From Microterricola viridarii (GTDB lineage Bacteria > Actinomycetota > Actinomycetes > Actinomycetales > Microbacteriaceae), in contig NZ_CP014145.1 of NCBI RefSeq assembly GCF_001542775.1, forward strand, positions 3,224,001 through 3,288,000: a DNA stretch of 64,000 nucleotides. The letters run 5' to 3'. Position numbers and translations under genes: made by a program. The notes beneath the pieces are model-generated. The model was not told where the DNA came from. It was given only the letters and a program-made list of their open reading frames with translations, and made no database searches. This document shows, piece by piece, positions 1 to 9,631 of this stretch; positions within the stretch are counted from its first letter, which is position 1; every line of letters begins with the position of its first letter.

Positions 1-232
1 CCTCGAACAGTTCGCTGAGCGAGTCGGTCGGGAGTTCGATCGCCACCTCCTCGCGAGCCTCGCGCGCGGCGGCATCCTGCACCGTCTCGCCGGCATCGAT
101 CTTGCCGCCAGGCATGTAGTGCACCGCGCGCCCGCGCGCCGTGACCATCAGCACGCGGCGGTCGCGGATCAGGGCGACGGCCGCCACGTGGATGTCGGGC
201 AGTGCCGCGCCGGGCAGATCAGAAGAGCTCAC
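1..232 (-). CDS. Nudix hydrolase, N-terminal part (cut by window edge)
   Basis: Reading the complement from a GTG at 232 gives about 77 residues that run off the window start. The stretch contains a near-complete Nudix box: GGKIDAGE, then seven residues, then REAREEV. This is the Mg-binding and catalytic helix-loop of enzymes that cleave nucleoside diphosphates linked to another moiety X. The Gly usually found near the end of the box is Ala here. The substrate cannot be told from this fragment. The gene lies head-to-tail behind the polysaccharide deacetylase on the same strand, 21 bp away. Confidence 0.8.
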   Translation of the reverse strand, partial: MSSSDLPGAALPDIHVAAVALIRDRRVLMVTARGRAVHYMPGGKIDAGETVQDAAAREAREEVAIELPTDSLSELFE

Positions 233-253
233 ACTTCTATTCAAGCGCAGCGC

Positions 254-1084
254 TCAGGGGTGCTGCTCACTCGTGAACACGTCATTGAGCGTGACGGTCT
301 GCAGGCCGCGCTCGCTGAGGAGTGCCTGCAGCTGAGGGAACACCCGCGTGACCGGGTCGAAGTTCAGGTGGCCGATCACGATGTGTTGGGGCAGGAACCA
401 CTGCGTTGCGAAATCCATCACCTGCTGTTCGGTGATCAGGCCGGAGTCGGACAGCGAGCCGTACCAAAGCGTGGGAACGGTGTACCCGATGCTCGCGGCG
501 AGGGCGTCGACCCTCTCGTCATGGGCGCCGTATGGCGGTCGAAAGTACGGCCGGGCGTCGACGCCCCACGTCTGCTCGATGAAGTCGTGGGCGCGCTGCA
601 GCTCCGAGAGCACCTCCTCGTCGGAGATCGTGGTGAGGTCGGCGTGTGACCAGGTGTGGTTGCCGAGTTGGATCTGCCCGGAGGCCACGAGGGGTCGCAG
701 GGCCTCGATGTTCGCATCCCAGGCGTCGTACCCTCCGGTGACAAAGAGGGTCAGGCGCGTGCCCGTCTCGGCGGCGAACGCGGCGTAGGCGGCGATCACG
801 GCGGCGCTGGAGCCGTCATCCGCCGTCCAGGCGAGCAGCGAGCCATCGCCAGGCAGGCTGCTCAGCGTCCCCGTGCCGACGGGCACGCGGGCCAGCTGTG
901 GCGCTGGCTGAGGCTGCGGGACGAGCTCAGGGCCCGGCGGGTGGGCAGGAACCGGACGGGGCTCTGCCGGCGGCGGGGCCAGAGGCCGCACACCGGCCGA
1001 CGTGGGCCGCGACACCGTCGCGCAGGAGGCCAGCGCCAGCACCGCCCCGACCGTCCCGATCGAGAGAAAACCCCGCCTGTCCAT
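254..1084 (-). CDS. Polysaccharide deacetylase (NodB/CE4) lipoprotein
   Basis: This is a 276-residue exported CE4 carbohydrate esterase, expected to remove N- or O-acetyl groups from cell-wall or extracellular polysaccharide. The N-terminus has a twin-arginine motif (RRGFLS, residues 3-8), a hydrophobic stretch and a lipobox ending in Cys21, so it is predicted to be a Tat-exported lipoprotein. A Pro-rich linker (about 30-65) follows. The NodB domain shows motif 1 as TADDG (about 87-91, usually TFDDG), the metal-binding HTWSH motif, and the RPPYG motif. A late IGHLNF could supply the final His. The start at 1084 has a G-rich ribosome-binding site six bases upstream. Phe to Ala in motif 1 is unusual, but both Asp residues are kept. 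Substrate is unknown. Confidence 0.85.
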   Translation of the reverse strand: MDRRGFLSIGTVGAVLALASCATVSRPTSAGVRPLAPPPAEPRPVPAHPPGPELVPQPQPAPQLARVPVGTGTLSSLPGDGSLLAWTADDGSSAAVIAAYAAFAAETGTRLTLFVTGGYDAWDANIEALRPLVASGQIQLGNHTWSHADLTTISDEEVLSELQRAHDFIEQTWGVDARPYFRPPYGAHDERVDALAASIGYTVPTLWYGSLSDSGLITEQQVMDFATQWFLPQHIVIGHLNFDPVTRVFPQLQALLSERGLQTVTLNDVFTSEQHP

Positions 1085-1194
1085 GCATGCCCCCCAGCAG
1101 CCGCGCCGTCGCGCTGGCCCGATACTACGCCCGGTTCGCCCGAGTGGCGCGACATGGCCACTCCGGCGTGGTGCAGCCCGCCGCGCCTCCGCCG

Positions 1195-1200
1195 TAAACT
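1195..1200 (+). promoter_or_regulatory. Possible -10 element for glyS
   Basis: TAAACT lies 55 bp before the glyS start. No convincing -35 box is visible. The glyS start itself carries GGAG nearby, so this would be a leadered transcript. Confidence 0.3.
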
Positions 1201-1255
1201 GGTGAGACTGTTCGCTCGGGCCTTTGAGCCCTGATCACGCCCCATTGGAGCCACC

Positions 1256-2640
<1,385 letters not shown>

Positions 2641-2641
<1 letters not shown>

Positions 2642-2673
2642 CGGCGAATTGATCCAGTGGATCAATTCGCCGT
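2641..2673 (+). terminator. Perfect stem-loop terminator after glyS
   Basis: Two perfectly complementary 15-base arms (ACGGCGAATTGATCC and its complement) surround an AGT loop. The stem begins in the last base of the glyS stop codon. No long T-run follows, as is common for actinobacterial terminators. Confidence 0.7.
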
Positions 2674-2676
2674 CAG

Positions 2677-2717
2677 GCGAAAGGCGGCAGCCCAAACCAA
2701 GGAAGCCTCAAGGACGC
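2677..2717 (+). repeat. 41-base repeat also found inside lysE
   Basis: This intergenic segment starts with GCGAAAGGCGGCAGCCC and aligns without gaps to 44260-44300 at 33 of 41 positions (manual alignment). See the lysE entry. Confidence 0.5.
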
Positions 2718-2757
2718 GACGCGACCGCGTAACCACCTCGAACGGTTTCGCGTAGCC

Positions 2758-2897
2758 TGGCTTCGGTCGCTGGCGCTCCCTCGAGCCAACGTGAGAGGGC
2801 TGGCGCTCCCTCGCCCAACGGGCGGGGGAGCGCGCGGCGTCGGCCAACGGGGAGAGAGATTCCCGTTGGCTCGAGGGAGCCTGCGACCGAAGCCAAC
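2758..2897. repeat. Two opposed copies of an R1 palindromic repeat
   Basis: Copy 2758-2791 begins TGGCTTCGGTCGCTGG and copy 2866-2897 is its near reverse complement (TTGGCTCGAGGGAGCC). Each is itself an imperfect palindrome. The same element recurs at 16715-16745, 52302-52344, 52458-52500 and 60325-60364. I see no gene in 2674-2937. Confidence 0.7.
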
Positions 2898-2937
2898 CGC
2901 CTGAAACGCGGGATCGCGACGACACGAAGGGGTGCGG

Positions 2938-4245
2938 ATGACGGAGGCAGCTGAGGCCGACACGGCCGGCGACACCGCGCCCGGCGGGCGCCCGGCCGCC
3001 GAGCCCAAGACCCGCTTCGCGGCGTTCCGGCATCCGCACGCCCGCCGTTTCATCGTCAGCGGCACGGTCGCGATGATGGGCGACAACATCGAGCACGTCA
3101 TCAGCTACTGGGTGATGTGGCAGCTGTTCCACTCGCCGCTGCTGGCCGGCTTCGCCGTTGTCAGCCACTGGCTGCCGCACCTGTTCCTCTCGGTCTGGTT
3201 CGGTGGCCTGGCCGACAAGTACGACTGCCGCCGCATCATCCAGATCGCGCAGGCGGCGTTCATCACAGCCTCACTCGGCTGGGGTGTGCTCTTCGTTGCC
3301 GGAATCCTCGAGCCCTGGCACTGCTGCGTGCTGCTCGTGATCCACGGCCTGGCCAGCGCCATCTGGCATCCGGCCGACCAGATGATGCTCTACGACATCG
3401 TCGGCCCGCGCGAGCTGCCGAGCGCGGTGCGGCTGAACTCCACCGGGCGCAACCTCGGCATGCTGCTCGGCCCGCTGGTCGGCGCGACCCTGCTGCTCAC
3501 GGTGGGGCCGAACATCGGCATGTTCTTGAACGTGCTGTGCTTCCTGCCGATGCTGATCGTGCTGATCCGGATGCCGTTCACCGGCCACACCCGGGTGGCG
3601 GCGGCGCCGAAGGTGCGGCTGCGCCTCGGTGAGGCGTTCGCCGAGATCGCCAGGGTGCGGCACAACGTGCCGATCATGACCATGATCGTGCTCTCCGGCT
3701 CGACCTCCCTGCTGATCGGCGTCGCGCTGGCCCCGCTCATGCCCGAGTTCGCCGAGCACCTCGGCGGCAGCAACGCCGGAGCCGCCTACAGCCTGCTGAT
3801 GGCGGCCACCGCGGCCGGGGCCGTGCTCGGCGGGGTGCTGCTGGAATCCTCGCGCGGGTTCCGACCGACGGTGCGGGTGGCCATTGTCGCCACACTCGGC
3901 TACGGGCTCTCGATCATCGTGTTCGCGCTCTCACACAACTACGTGCTCTCGCTGGCGGCGCTGCTCGTCGGGGGAGTGCTGAACCTGGTGTCGTCGTCGA
4001 CGGCGCAGACGATCGTGCAGCTGGAGGCGCCCGAGGCCGAGCGCGGCCGGGTGATCGGGCTCTACGGCATGGCCAGTATGGGCCTGCGCGCCGGCAGCGG
4101 TGTCACGATCGGTGTGCTCGGCGCCTGGATCGGCATCCAGTGGGCCGTCGGGGCCGCAGGCATCGCGCTCGGCCTCGTGGCGCTGGCCATGCTCACCGTG
4201 CTCTGGCTGAAGCGGCAGCCCGCGGCTCCCGCCCTCGCGAGCTGA
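2938..4245 (+). CDS. MFS transporter (EntS/MFS_3-like exporter)
   Basis: 435 residues with about 12 hydrophobic segments after a polar N-terminus of about 30 residues. The loop after TM2 contains GGLADKYDCRRI, the conserved loop of the major facilitator superfamily, so it is probably a proton-driven inner-membrane transporter. Overall character (HPADQMMLYDIVGPRELPSA, LNSTGRN) resembles the MFS_3/enterobactin-exporter group, which includes drug and siderophore exporters. Substrate is unknown. I chose ATG 2938 over GTG 2932 because GAAGGGG at 2926-2932 is then correctly spaced. It is monocistronic and convergent with the alpha-galactosidase gene, separated by a long palindrome. Confidence 0.85.
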   Translation: MTEAAEADTAGDTAPGGRPAAEPKTRFAAFRHPHARRFIVSGTVAMMGDNIEHVISYWVMWQLFHSPLLAGFAVVSHWLPHLFLSVWFGGLADKYDCRRIIQIAQAAFITASLGWGVLFVAGILEPWHCCVLLVIHGLASAIWHPADQMMLYDIVGPRELPSAVRLNSTGRNLGMLLGPLVGATLLLTVGPNIGMFLNVLCFLPMLIVLIRMPFTGHTRVAAAPKVRLRLGEAFAEIARVRHNVPIMTMIVLSGSTSLLIGVALAPLMPEFAEHLGGSNAGAAYSLLMAATAAGAVLGGVLLESSRGFRPTVRVAIVATLGYGLSIIVFALSHNYVLSLAALLVGGVLNLVSSSTAQTIVQLEAPEAERGRVIGLYGMASMGLRAGSGVTIGVLGAWIGIQWAVGAAGIALGLVALAMLTVLWLKRQPAAPALAS

Positions 4246-4269
4246 GCTCCCCGCCGCACCCCGCACCCC

Positions 4270-4401
4270 GTAGCCAGTCGGCGGATGCGGGCGCCGAAAT
4301 GCCCCGAAAACTGCTGCTTTCGGGGCATTCCCGGGCCCGCATCCGCGAACTGGCTACGGCCGGGCCGGGCGCATCCGCGAACTGGCTACGGCCGCGCCGG
4401 G
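4270..4401. repeat. Long imperfect palindrome plus 31-base direct repeat
   Basis: Arms 4270-4309 and 4318-4357 (40 bases each, about five mismatches) flank an 8-base loop. Part of the right arm is then repeated directly: 4339-4369 and 4371-4401 both start GCATCCGCGAACTGGCTACG and differ at one position, with a period of 32. The second copy ends at the alpha-galactosidase stop codon. The position between two convergent genes suits a bidirectional terminator or a REP-type element. Confidence 0.75.
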
Positions 4402-6621
4402 TCAGCCGACGCGCGTCACCCGGAACAGCACGCCCTGCTCCGGCCGCATCAGCGGCGCGGCGAGGCCGACGCGGCCGAGCGCTGCACCGCTCAACTCAAG
4501 TGGGGCGTCCTCCCACCACGGGGCGGGGAACAGGTGGTGCAGCGTGGTGCCGATCGGCAGCGGCTCCACGCTGTAGAGCGCCTCGGGGTCGAGGCCGGTG
4601 AAGCGGATCCGGCCCGGGTTCGACACTGCAGAGGCCGCCACCGAGGCCAGCGAGTACACGGCGGCCGAGCGGTCGTGCGCGACGACGCCGTGCACGGCGA
4701 TGGCCGCGTCCGGGTGATCCAGGCGCACCACGTCGCCGTGGTGGAGCAGCCCGCGCAGCTCCTTGTGCAGTCCGATCCACTCGGCCAGCTCGGCCTTCTC
4801 CTCGGCGCCGGCCTGACGCAGGTCCCACTCGACGCCGAGGTGGCCGAACAGCGCGGTGAGCGCCCGGAACGGCAGCGAGTGGATGCGCCCCGTCGTGTGC
4901 GACGGGCCAGAGGCGGCGATGTGGGCGCCCATCATCTCCGGCGGCACCAGTTGCCCGGTCCAGCGGTTGATCTGCTGGCGCTCCAGCGGGTCGTTGTTGT
5001 CAGAGACCCAGACGCGGTCGGTGTTCGCCAGCGCGCCCAGGTCGATGCGGCCGCCGCCGGATGAGCAGGACTCGATCTCGAGCCCGGGGTAGCGCGCCTT
5101 CAGCTCGGCGACGAGCCGGTAGAAGGCCAGTGTCTGCGCGTGCACGCCGGGCCGGCCGTCGGCGCGCGTGGCGGCATCCACCAGGTCGCGGTTGTGATCC
5201 CACTTGATGTAGGCGATGTCGTACTCGTCGAGGACGGCGCACATCGCATCGCGGACGTGGGCGTAGCACTCGGGAATGCCGAGGTTCAGGGCCTGCTGGT
5301 GTCGCGCCTCGATCGGCAGGGCGTCGCCGGTGGCCATGATCCACTCGGGGTGGGCGCGGGCCAACTCCGAGTCCACGTTGACCATCTCCGGCTCGAACCA
5401 GAGCCCGAACTGCATGCCGAGGCCGCGCACATGGTCGATCAACGGGTGCAGCCCGTTCGGCCAGGCCTCGGGTGAGACGAACCAGTCGCCGAGACCGGCC
5501 TCGTCGTTGCGCCGGCCGCCGAACCAGCCGTCGTCGAGCACGAAGCGCTCGATGCCCACCTCGGCCGCCACGTCGGCGAGCTCGAGCAGGGTGTCGAGGT
5601 CATGGTCGAAGTACACGGCTTCCCAGGTGTTCAGGGTGACGGGGCGCTCGGATGCCGGGTGCTGCGGCCGGGCGCGGAGCTCCCGATGCATGCGGCGGGC
5701 CGCCTCGTCCAGGCCGTCGCCGTAGATGCCGTAGACCCAGGGGCTCTGGTAGTTCTCGCCCCAGGCCAGGCGCACCTCGCCGGGCAGCAGCAGTTCGCCG
5801 CCGCCGAGCAGCTGCACACCACTCAACACGCGCTCCACCTGGTGCACATGGTTGCCGGACCATGCCGCGTGGATGCCCCAGACCTCGCCGCCGGCGAACC
5901 CGAAACCGGGGGTGCCCGCATGCAGGATCATCGCGGAGTCCAGTCCGGTGCGGCCGTGGCGGCCCTCGCGGCGGTGACTGCCGACGGTCATCTCGTGCCG
6001 CTGCGGCGCGCGCTCCTTACCCCAGCGGCCGGCGAAGTCGAGCACCTCGGTGGCGCTGGCCGGCGTGGGCAGGCAGAGCAGCAGTTCGTCGAGCTGGTAG
6101 ACCTCAGCGCCGCGGTTCTCGATCACCGCTCTGGCGCGCACCACGCCAGCGGCGGTGAGCTCGATGGTGAGTTCCAGCGCGAGTTCGGCGGCGGGGTCTT
6201 CGGCCGTGACGACGAGCACGCCCGCGCCATGGGTGACGACGCGGTCGGCGGGCGCGGTGTCGGGCGCGCTGTCTGGCACGCTGTCTGGCACGACAGTGAG
6301 CGCCACCCCGTCCAGGGCCAGCCCGGCGGTGCGCCAGCGCGGCGACCAGGCCCTGCCGGCGCGGGATCCGCTCACGCCCGGCCGGCCGAACCAGCCGGCG
6401 CCGTGCTCCGGCAGCAGCGACACCCGCACCGGGGCGTCGGGCTCGCTGGGCGCGACCGGAAGGATGCCGGCATCCCGCAGCGCGACAAAGCCGCCAGCGG
6501 TGAGGGCGCCGCAATCGGCGCCCCAATGCACGACGGCGGGGAGCTGCCCGTCGCTGAGGTCGAGCACGATCGCGGTGCCCGCGGCACGGAGGGCGACACC
6601 GAGTGAGGGTGGGGTGGCCAT
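4402..6621 (-). CDS. Alpha-galactosidase, GH36
   Basis: 739 residues, the usual length for bacterial GH36 enzymes. It hydrolyses terminal alpha-1,6-galactosides such as melibiose and raffinose-type sugars. The N-terminal beta-sandwich spans roughly 1-320. The TIM barrel follows with WFGGRRNDEAGLGDW, GLWFEPEMVN, the nucleophile motif KWDHNRD (Asp at about 475) and the acid/base motif SDNNDP (about 540-545). There is no signal peptide, so it is cytoplasmic and acts on imported oligosaccharide. It is divergent from the lacI-type gene, and the shared upstream region contains one LacI-type operator (6642-6655), which suggests repression by that regulator. Confidence 0.95.
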   Translation of the reverse strand: MATPPSLGVALRAAGTAIVLDLSDGQLPAVVHWGADCGALTAGGFVALRDAGILPVAPSEPDAPVRVSLLPEHGAGWFGRPGVSGSRAGRAWSPRWRTAGLALDGVALTVVPDSVPDSAPDTAPADRVVTHGAGVLVVTAEDPAAELALELTIELTAAGVVRARAVIENRGAEVYQLDELLLCLPTPASATEVLDFAGRWGKERAPQRHEMTVGSHRREGRHGRTGLDSAMILHAGTPGFGFAGGEVWGIHAAWSGNHVHQVERVLSGVQLLGGGELLLPGEVRLAWGENYQSPWVYGIYGDGLDEAARRMHRELRARPQHPASERPVTLNTWEAVYFDHDLDTLLELADVAAEVGIERFVLDDGWFGGRRNDEAGLGDWFVSPEAWPNGLHPLIDHVRGLGMQFGLWFEPEMVNVDSELARAHPEWIMATGDALPIEARHQQALNLGIPECYAHVRDAMCAVLDEYDIAYIKWDHNRDLVDAATRADGRPGVHAQTLAFYRLVAELKARYPGLEIESCSSGGGRIDLGALANTDRVWVSDNNDPLERQQINRWTGQLVPPEMMGAHIAASGPSHTTGRIHSLPFRALTALFGHLGVEWDLRQAGAEEKAELAEWIGLHKELRGLLHHGDVVRLDHPDAAIAVHGVVAHDRSAAVYSLASVAASAVSNPGRIRFTGLDPEALYSVEPLPIGTTLHHLFPAPWWEDAPLELSGAALGRVGLAAPLMRPEQGVLFRVTRVG

Positions 6622-6641
6622 GTGGAGGTCCTCTCAGGTAT

Positions 6642-6655
6642 TGTTTGCGTTATCA
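6642..6655. promoter_or_regulatory. LacI-type operator 1
   Basis: TGTTTGCGTTATCA lies between the divergent alpha-galactosidase and lacI-type genes. It resembles the sites at 12987-13000 and 13022-13035 (TGTTTGCGTTGACA, TGTTTACGCAAACA). The CG at the centre is typical of LacI-family operators. Confidence 0.7.
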
Positions 6656-6678
6656 TGACGCTTGAAACAGAGACTTCG

Positions 6679-7707
6679 ATGGAGCTTCCCGCCCCCGTGC
6701 GAGAGCGTGCTTCGATCAATGATGTCGCTCGCCGGGCCGGTGTCTCGGCGCAGACGGTGTCGCGCGTGGCGAATCGCATGACCAACGTGCGGCCGGCCAC
6801 CCGGGAGCGAGTGCTCGAGGCGATGCAAGCGCTCAACTACCGCCCGAACAGCGCCGCACGCAACCTCAAGGCCGGCCGCTTCCGCAGCATCGGCTTCGTG
6901 ACCTTCAACCTCGCCACCTTCGGCAACGAGCGCACGCTCAGCGCCGTCGCCGAGGCCTCCGAGGCCGCCGGGTACACCACGACGCTGTTGCCGGTCGCCG
7001 ACCCGACCCAACTCGACGTCGTCGGCGCATTCGGCCGGCTCGAGGAGCAGGCCGTCGACGGCATCATCCTGGTCATGTCGGCAGAGGTGGGCGCACTGGA
7101 CGAGCTCACCATGACCGCCGGGCTGCCGCTCGTCATCATCGACTCCAACGCGCACCTGCCGTACACGATCGTGGACACCGATCAGGAGCAGGGCGCACGC
7201 ACCGCACTGCAGCACCTGTTCGACCTGGGCCACCGCGACATTGTTCACGTCGCCGGGCCGGCCTCGTCGTACTCCGCACAGCGCCGCGCCGAGGCCTACC
7301 GGGCCACCATGGCCGAGGCAGGGCTGCCAGAGCTGCCGATCCTGACCGGCGACTGGTCGGCCGAATCGGGGCTGACCCTGGGCAGGAAGCTGCTCGAATC
7401 CGACGCCGTGCCGACGGCGATCTTCGCCTCGAACGACCACATGGCGCTCGGCATCATGCACGCGATCCACGATGCGGGCCTGCGGGTTCCGCAAGACATC
7501 AGCGTGATCGGTTTCGACGATGTTGAGGGCGCCGCCTCGTTCTGGCCGGCGCTCAGCACCGTGCACCAGAACCTCGACGAGGTTGGCCGCCGCGCCACCA
7601 GCCTGCTGCTGGCGCTCATCGACGGCGAGCCCGACGAGCAGCAGAAGATCCTCGTGCAGACCCGCCTCGTCGTTCGTGACAGCACGGGCCCGGTTCCCGC
7701 GCGGTGA
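6679..7707 (+). CDS. LacI-family transcriptional regulator
   Basis: 342 residues from ATG 6679. The LacI helix-turn-helix and hinge are evident at the N-terminus (ASINDVARRAGVSAQTVSRVANR), followed by a periplasmic-binding-protein-like effector domain with ASNDHMALG and GFDDVEGA near the end, as in sugar-sensing members. Earlier starts at 6655 (ATG, overlapping operator 1, no ribosome site) and 6622 (GTG) are possible. I prefer 6679 because AGAGA precedes it and the HTH then begins near residue 8. It probably represses the galactoside genes on both sides and itself through the sites at 6642, 12987 and 13022. The inducer is inferred to be a galactoside. Confidence 0.92.
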   Translation: MELPAPVRERASINDVARRAGVSAQTVSRVANRMTNVRPATRERVLEAMQALNYRPNSAARNLKAGRFRSIGFVTFNLATFGNERTLSAVAEASEAAGYTTTLLPVADPTQLDVVGAFGRLEEQAVDGIILVMSAEVGALDELTMTAGLPLVIIDSNAHLPYTIVDTDQEQGARTALQHLFDLGHRDIVHVAGPASSYSAQRRAEAYRATMAEAGLPELPILTGDWSAESGLTLGRKLLESDAVPTAIFASNDHMALGIMHAIHDAGLRVPQDISVIGFDDVEGAASFWPALSTVHQNLDEVGRRATSLLLALIDGEPDEQQKILVQTRLVVRDSTGPVPAR

Positions 7708-7741
7708 ACGCCGCGGCGCTGAGCCTCGGTGCCGCACGACG

Positions 7742-9529
7742 CTAGACCTCGTCAGACCCGAGATCGGGGCGGGCGACGAAGCGCGCGGTGGCACTCAGTG
7801 CTCCGGCCGTCTCGAAGATGACGATCTCATTCCTGCCCGCGCGCAGCACGGGCGCGGGCACGTAGAGGGTGCGCTGCGGGCCGCGGCTCCAGTAGCGACC
7901 CAGGTTGAATCCATTCACCCAGGCGACGCCCTTGCCCCAGCCGGCGGTGTCCAGGTGCAGGTCGCCGAGCGAGGCGGATTCCGGCCCGGTTGACCCGAGC
8001 TCGAAGCTGCCGCGTGCGAACGCCGGGCCACTGAGCGGCCCGGGGGCGCAGTCGTCCGCCGCCTCCAGGGCGGCCTCGACCACGGGGCTCAGCCGGCCGT
8101 CCTCCTCCAGCGCCACCGGTCCGGCCACCCAGTCTGTGAGCGGCTCGCCGTCGAGCGTGGCCGGTCCGATCAGGCCCTTCGGCTCGCCGATGCGCTGCCC
8201 GTAGTTCACTCCGCCCATGTACTCCACCAGGAGGGTGAGCTCGCCCGTCGCCTCGGGGGGCAGCGCGAAGACACGATCGTGGTGGTCGCGGTTCAGGACG
8301 CCGATGGGGGCGCGGTTCAGAAACAGCTGCGCGCGGTCGCGTACCTCGGTGAAGGCGAGCAGGCCGCCGTGCTCGAGCTGCGTCGAGTAGAGAGAGAAGC
8401 CGCGAGCCGAGCCGAGGGCCGTGGCATCCGGCAGCGCGTCGAACGCCGACGGCGCCACGAGGTTCGCGTGACGCAGCGGCACGCAGCGGTCGAGTTGCAC
8501 CTCGAAGGCCGCGCTATCGGTGCGCTCGGCCGGGGCTTCCTCCGGCACCTCCCCGTACTTGGCGAGCACCTCGCGGAACCGCCAGAACTTCTCGGTGGGC
8601 GTGCCGTCCTCGGCCAGGGGGGCGTCGTAGTCGTAGGAAGTGATCGTGGGCCGGTACGTGCCCTTGTCGTCGGCGCCAGAGGTGAAACCGAAGTTGGTGC
8701 CCCCGTGGAACATGTAAATGTTGACGGATGCCCCGGCGGCGAGCAGCGCGTCGAGCTCGCGGGCCGCATCGGCGGCGGACGTCGTGCGGTGCGGAGCGCC
8801 CCAGGCGTCGAACCAGCCGCACCAGAATTCCGAGCACATCAGCGGCCCCGTTGGCTGGTGCCTGCGCAGGGTGGCGAGGCGTTCGCCCGCCCGCGAACCG
8901 AACGAGCCGGTCTTGTGCAGTTCGTCGAGGCCGCCGTCGGCGAGCATCTGGTCGCTCGGCTGGTCGACGGTCGTCAGCGGCACGTCGATGCCGCAGGCGC
9001 GGGTCAGCGCGGTCAGGCCGCGCAGGTAGTCCTTGTCTGCGGCGTAGGCGCCGTACTCATTCTCGATCTGCACCAGGATGACGGGGCCGCCGTGCTGAAT
9101 CTGGCGCGGGCCCACGATCGCGTACACCGCGCGCAGGTACTCGGTGACGGCCGCCATGTAGGCCGGGTCGTTGGTGCGGATCACCATCGACGGGTCGGCC
9201 GTGAGCCAGCCGGGCAGGCCGCCGTCGGTCCACTCGGCGCAGATGTATGGCCCGGGGCGCACGATCGCGTGCATGCCCTCGGCGTGCACGAGGTCGAGGA
9301 AGCGGGCGAGGTCGAGCTGCGGCGTGGTGCGGAACTCGCCGCGGGTGGGGGAGTGCTCGTTCCACGGAACGTAGGTCTCGATCGTGTTCAGGCCCATCAG
9401 CTTGGCCTTGTGGATGCGGTCGGCCCAGTGCTCGGGGTGCACACGGAAGTAGTGCAGCGCGCCGGAGAGAACTCGGAACGGCGCGCCATCGAGAAGGAAA
9501 TCGGTGGCGCCGATGGCGAAGGAGGGCAT
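7742..9529 (-). CDS. Beta-galactosidase, GH35
   Basis: 595 residues. It cleaves terminal beta-galactose residues. The GH35 barrel starts immediately (LSGALHYFRVHPEHW, about 21-35), with the acid/base Glu in IENEYG (about 155-160) and the nucleophile Glu in SEFWCGW (about 233-239). C-terminal beta domains follow (GVAWVNGFNLGRYW). No signal peptide is seen, so it is cytoplasmic. Start ATG 9529 has AGGA five bases upstream; the open frame extends further but only with poorly conserved residues. It is the last gene of the minus-strand transporter operon, with a hairpin between it and the binding-protein gene, so its expression may be tuned below that of the binding protein. Confidence 0.95.
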   Translation of the reverse strand: MPSFAIGATDFLLDGAPFRVLSGALHYFRVHPEHWADRIHKAKLMGLNTIETYVPWNEHSPTRGEFRTTPQLDLARFLDLVHAEGMHAIVRPGPYICAEWTDGGLPGWLTADPSMVIRTNDPAYMAAVTEYLRAVYAIVGPRQIQHGGPVILVQIENEYGAYAADKDYLRGLTALTRACGIDVPLTTVDQPSDQMLADGGLDELHKTGSFGSRAGERLATLRRHQPTGPLMCSEFWCGWFDAWGAPHRTTSAADAARELDALLAAGASVNIYMFHGGTNFGFTSGADDKGTYRPTITSYDYDAPLAEDGTPTEKFWRFREVLAKYGEVPEEAPAERTDSAAFEVQLDRCVPLRHANLVAPSAFDALPDATALGSARGFSLYSTQLEHGGLLAFTEVRDRAQLFLNRAPIGVLNRDHHDRVFALPPEATGELTLLVEYMGGVNYGQRIGEPKGLIGPATLDGEPLTDWVAGPVALEEDGRLSPVVEAALEAADDCAPGPLSGPAFARGSFELGSTGPESASLGDLHLDTAGWGKGVAWVNGFNLGRYWSRGPQRTLYVPAPVLRAGRNEIVIFETAGALSATARFVARPDLGSDEV

Positions 9530-9573
9530 GGCGATCCTGATCTGCGGAGAGGAGGAAGGTGGGTGAATGAGCA

Positions 9574-9601
9574 CGGGGGCCTGCTGAGCAGCAGACCCCC
9601 G
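9574..9601 (-). terminator. Hairpin between sugar-binding protein and GH35 genes
   Basis: A nested stem CGGGGG / CTGCTG pairs with CAGCAG / CCCCCG around a 2-base loop, with single-base bulges on each side. It lies 31 bp downstream of the binding-protein stop. It could be a partial terminator or an mRNA-stabilising element. Confidence 0.55.
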
Positions 9602-9631
9602 CGCGTGGTGCAGTGGTGCGTGTGGTGCGAA

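Noticed and set aside
4339..4401. CRISPR-like direct repeats with period 32
   Set aside because: Only two adjacent copies with no spacers; they derive from duplication of one palindrome arm.
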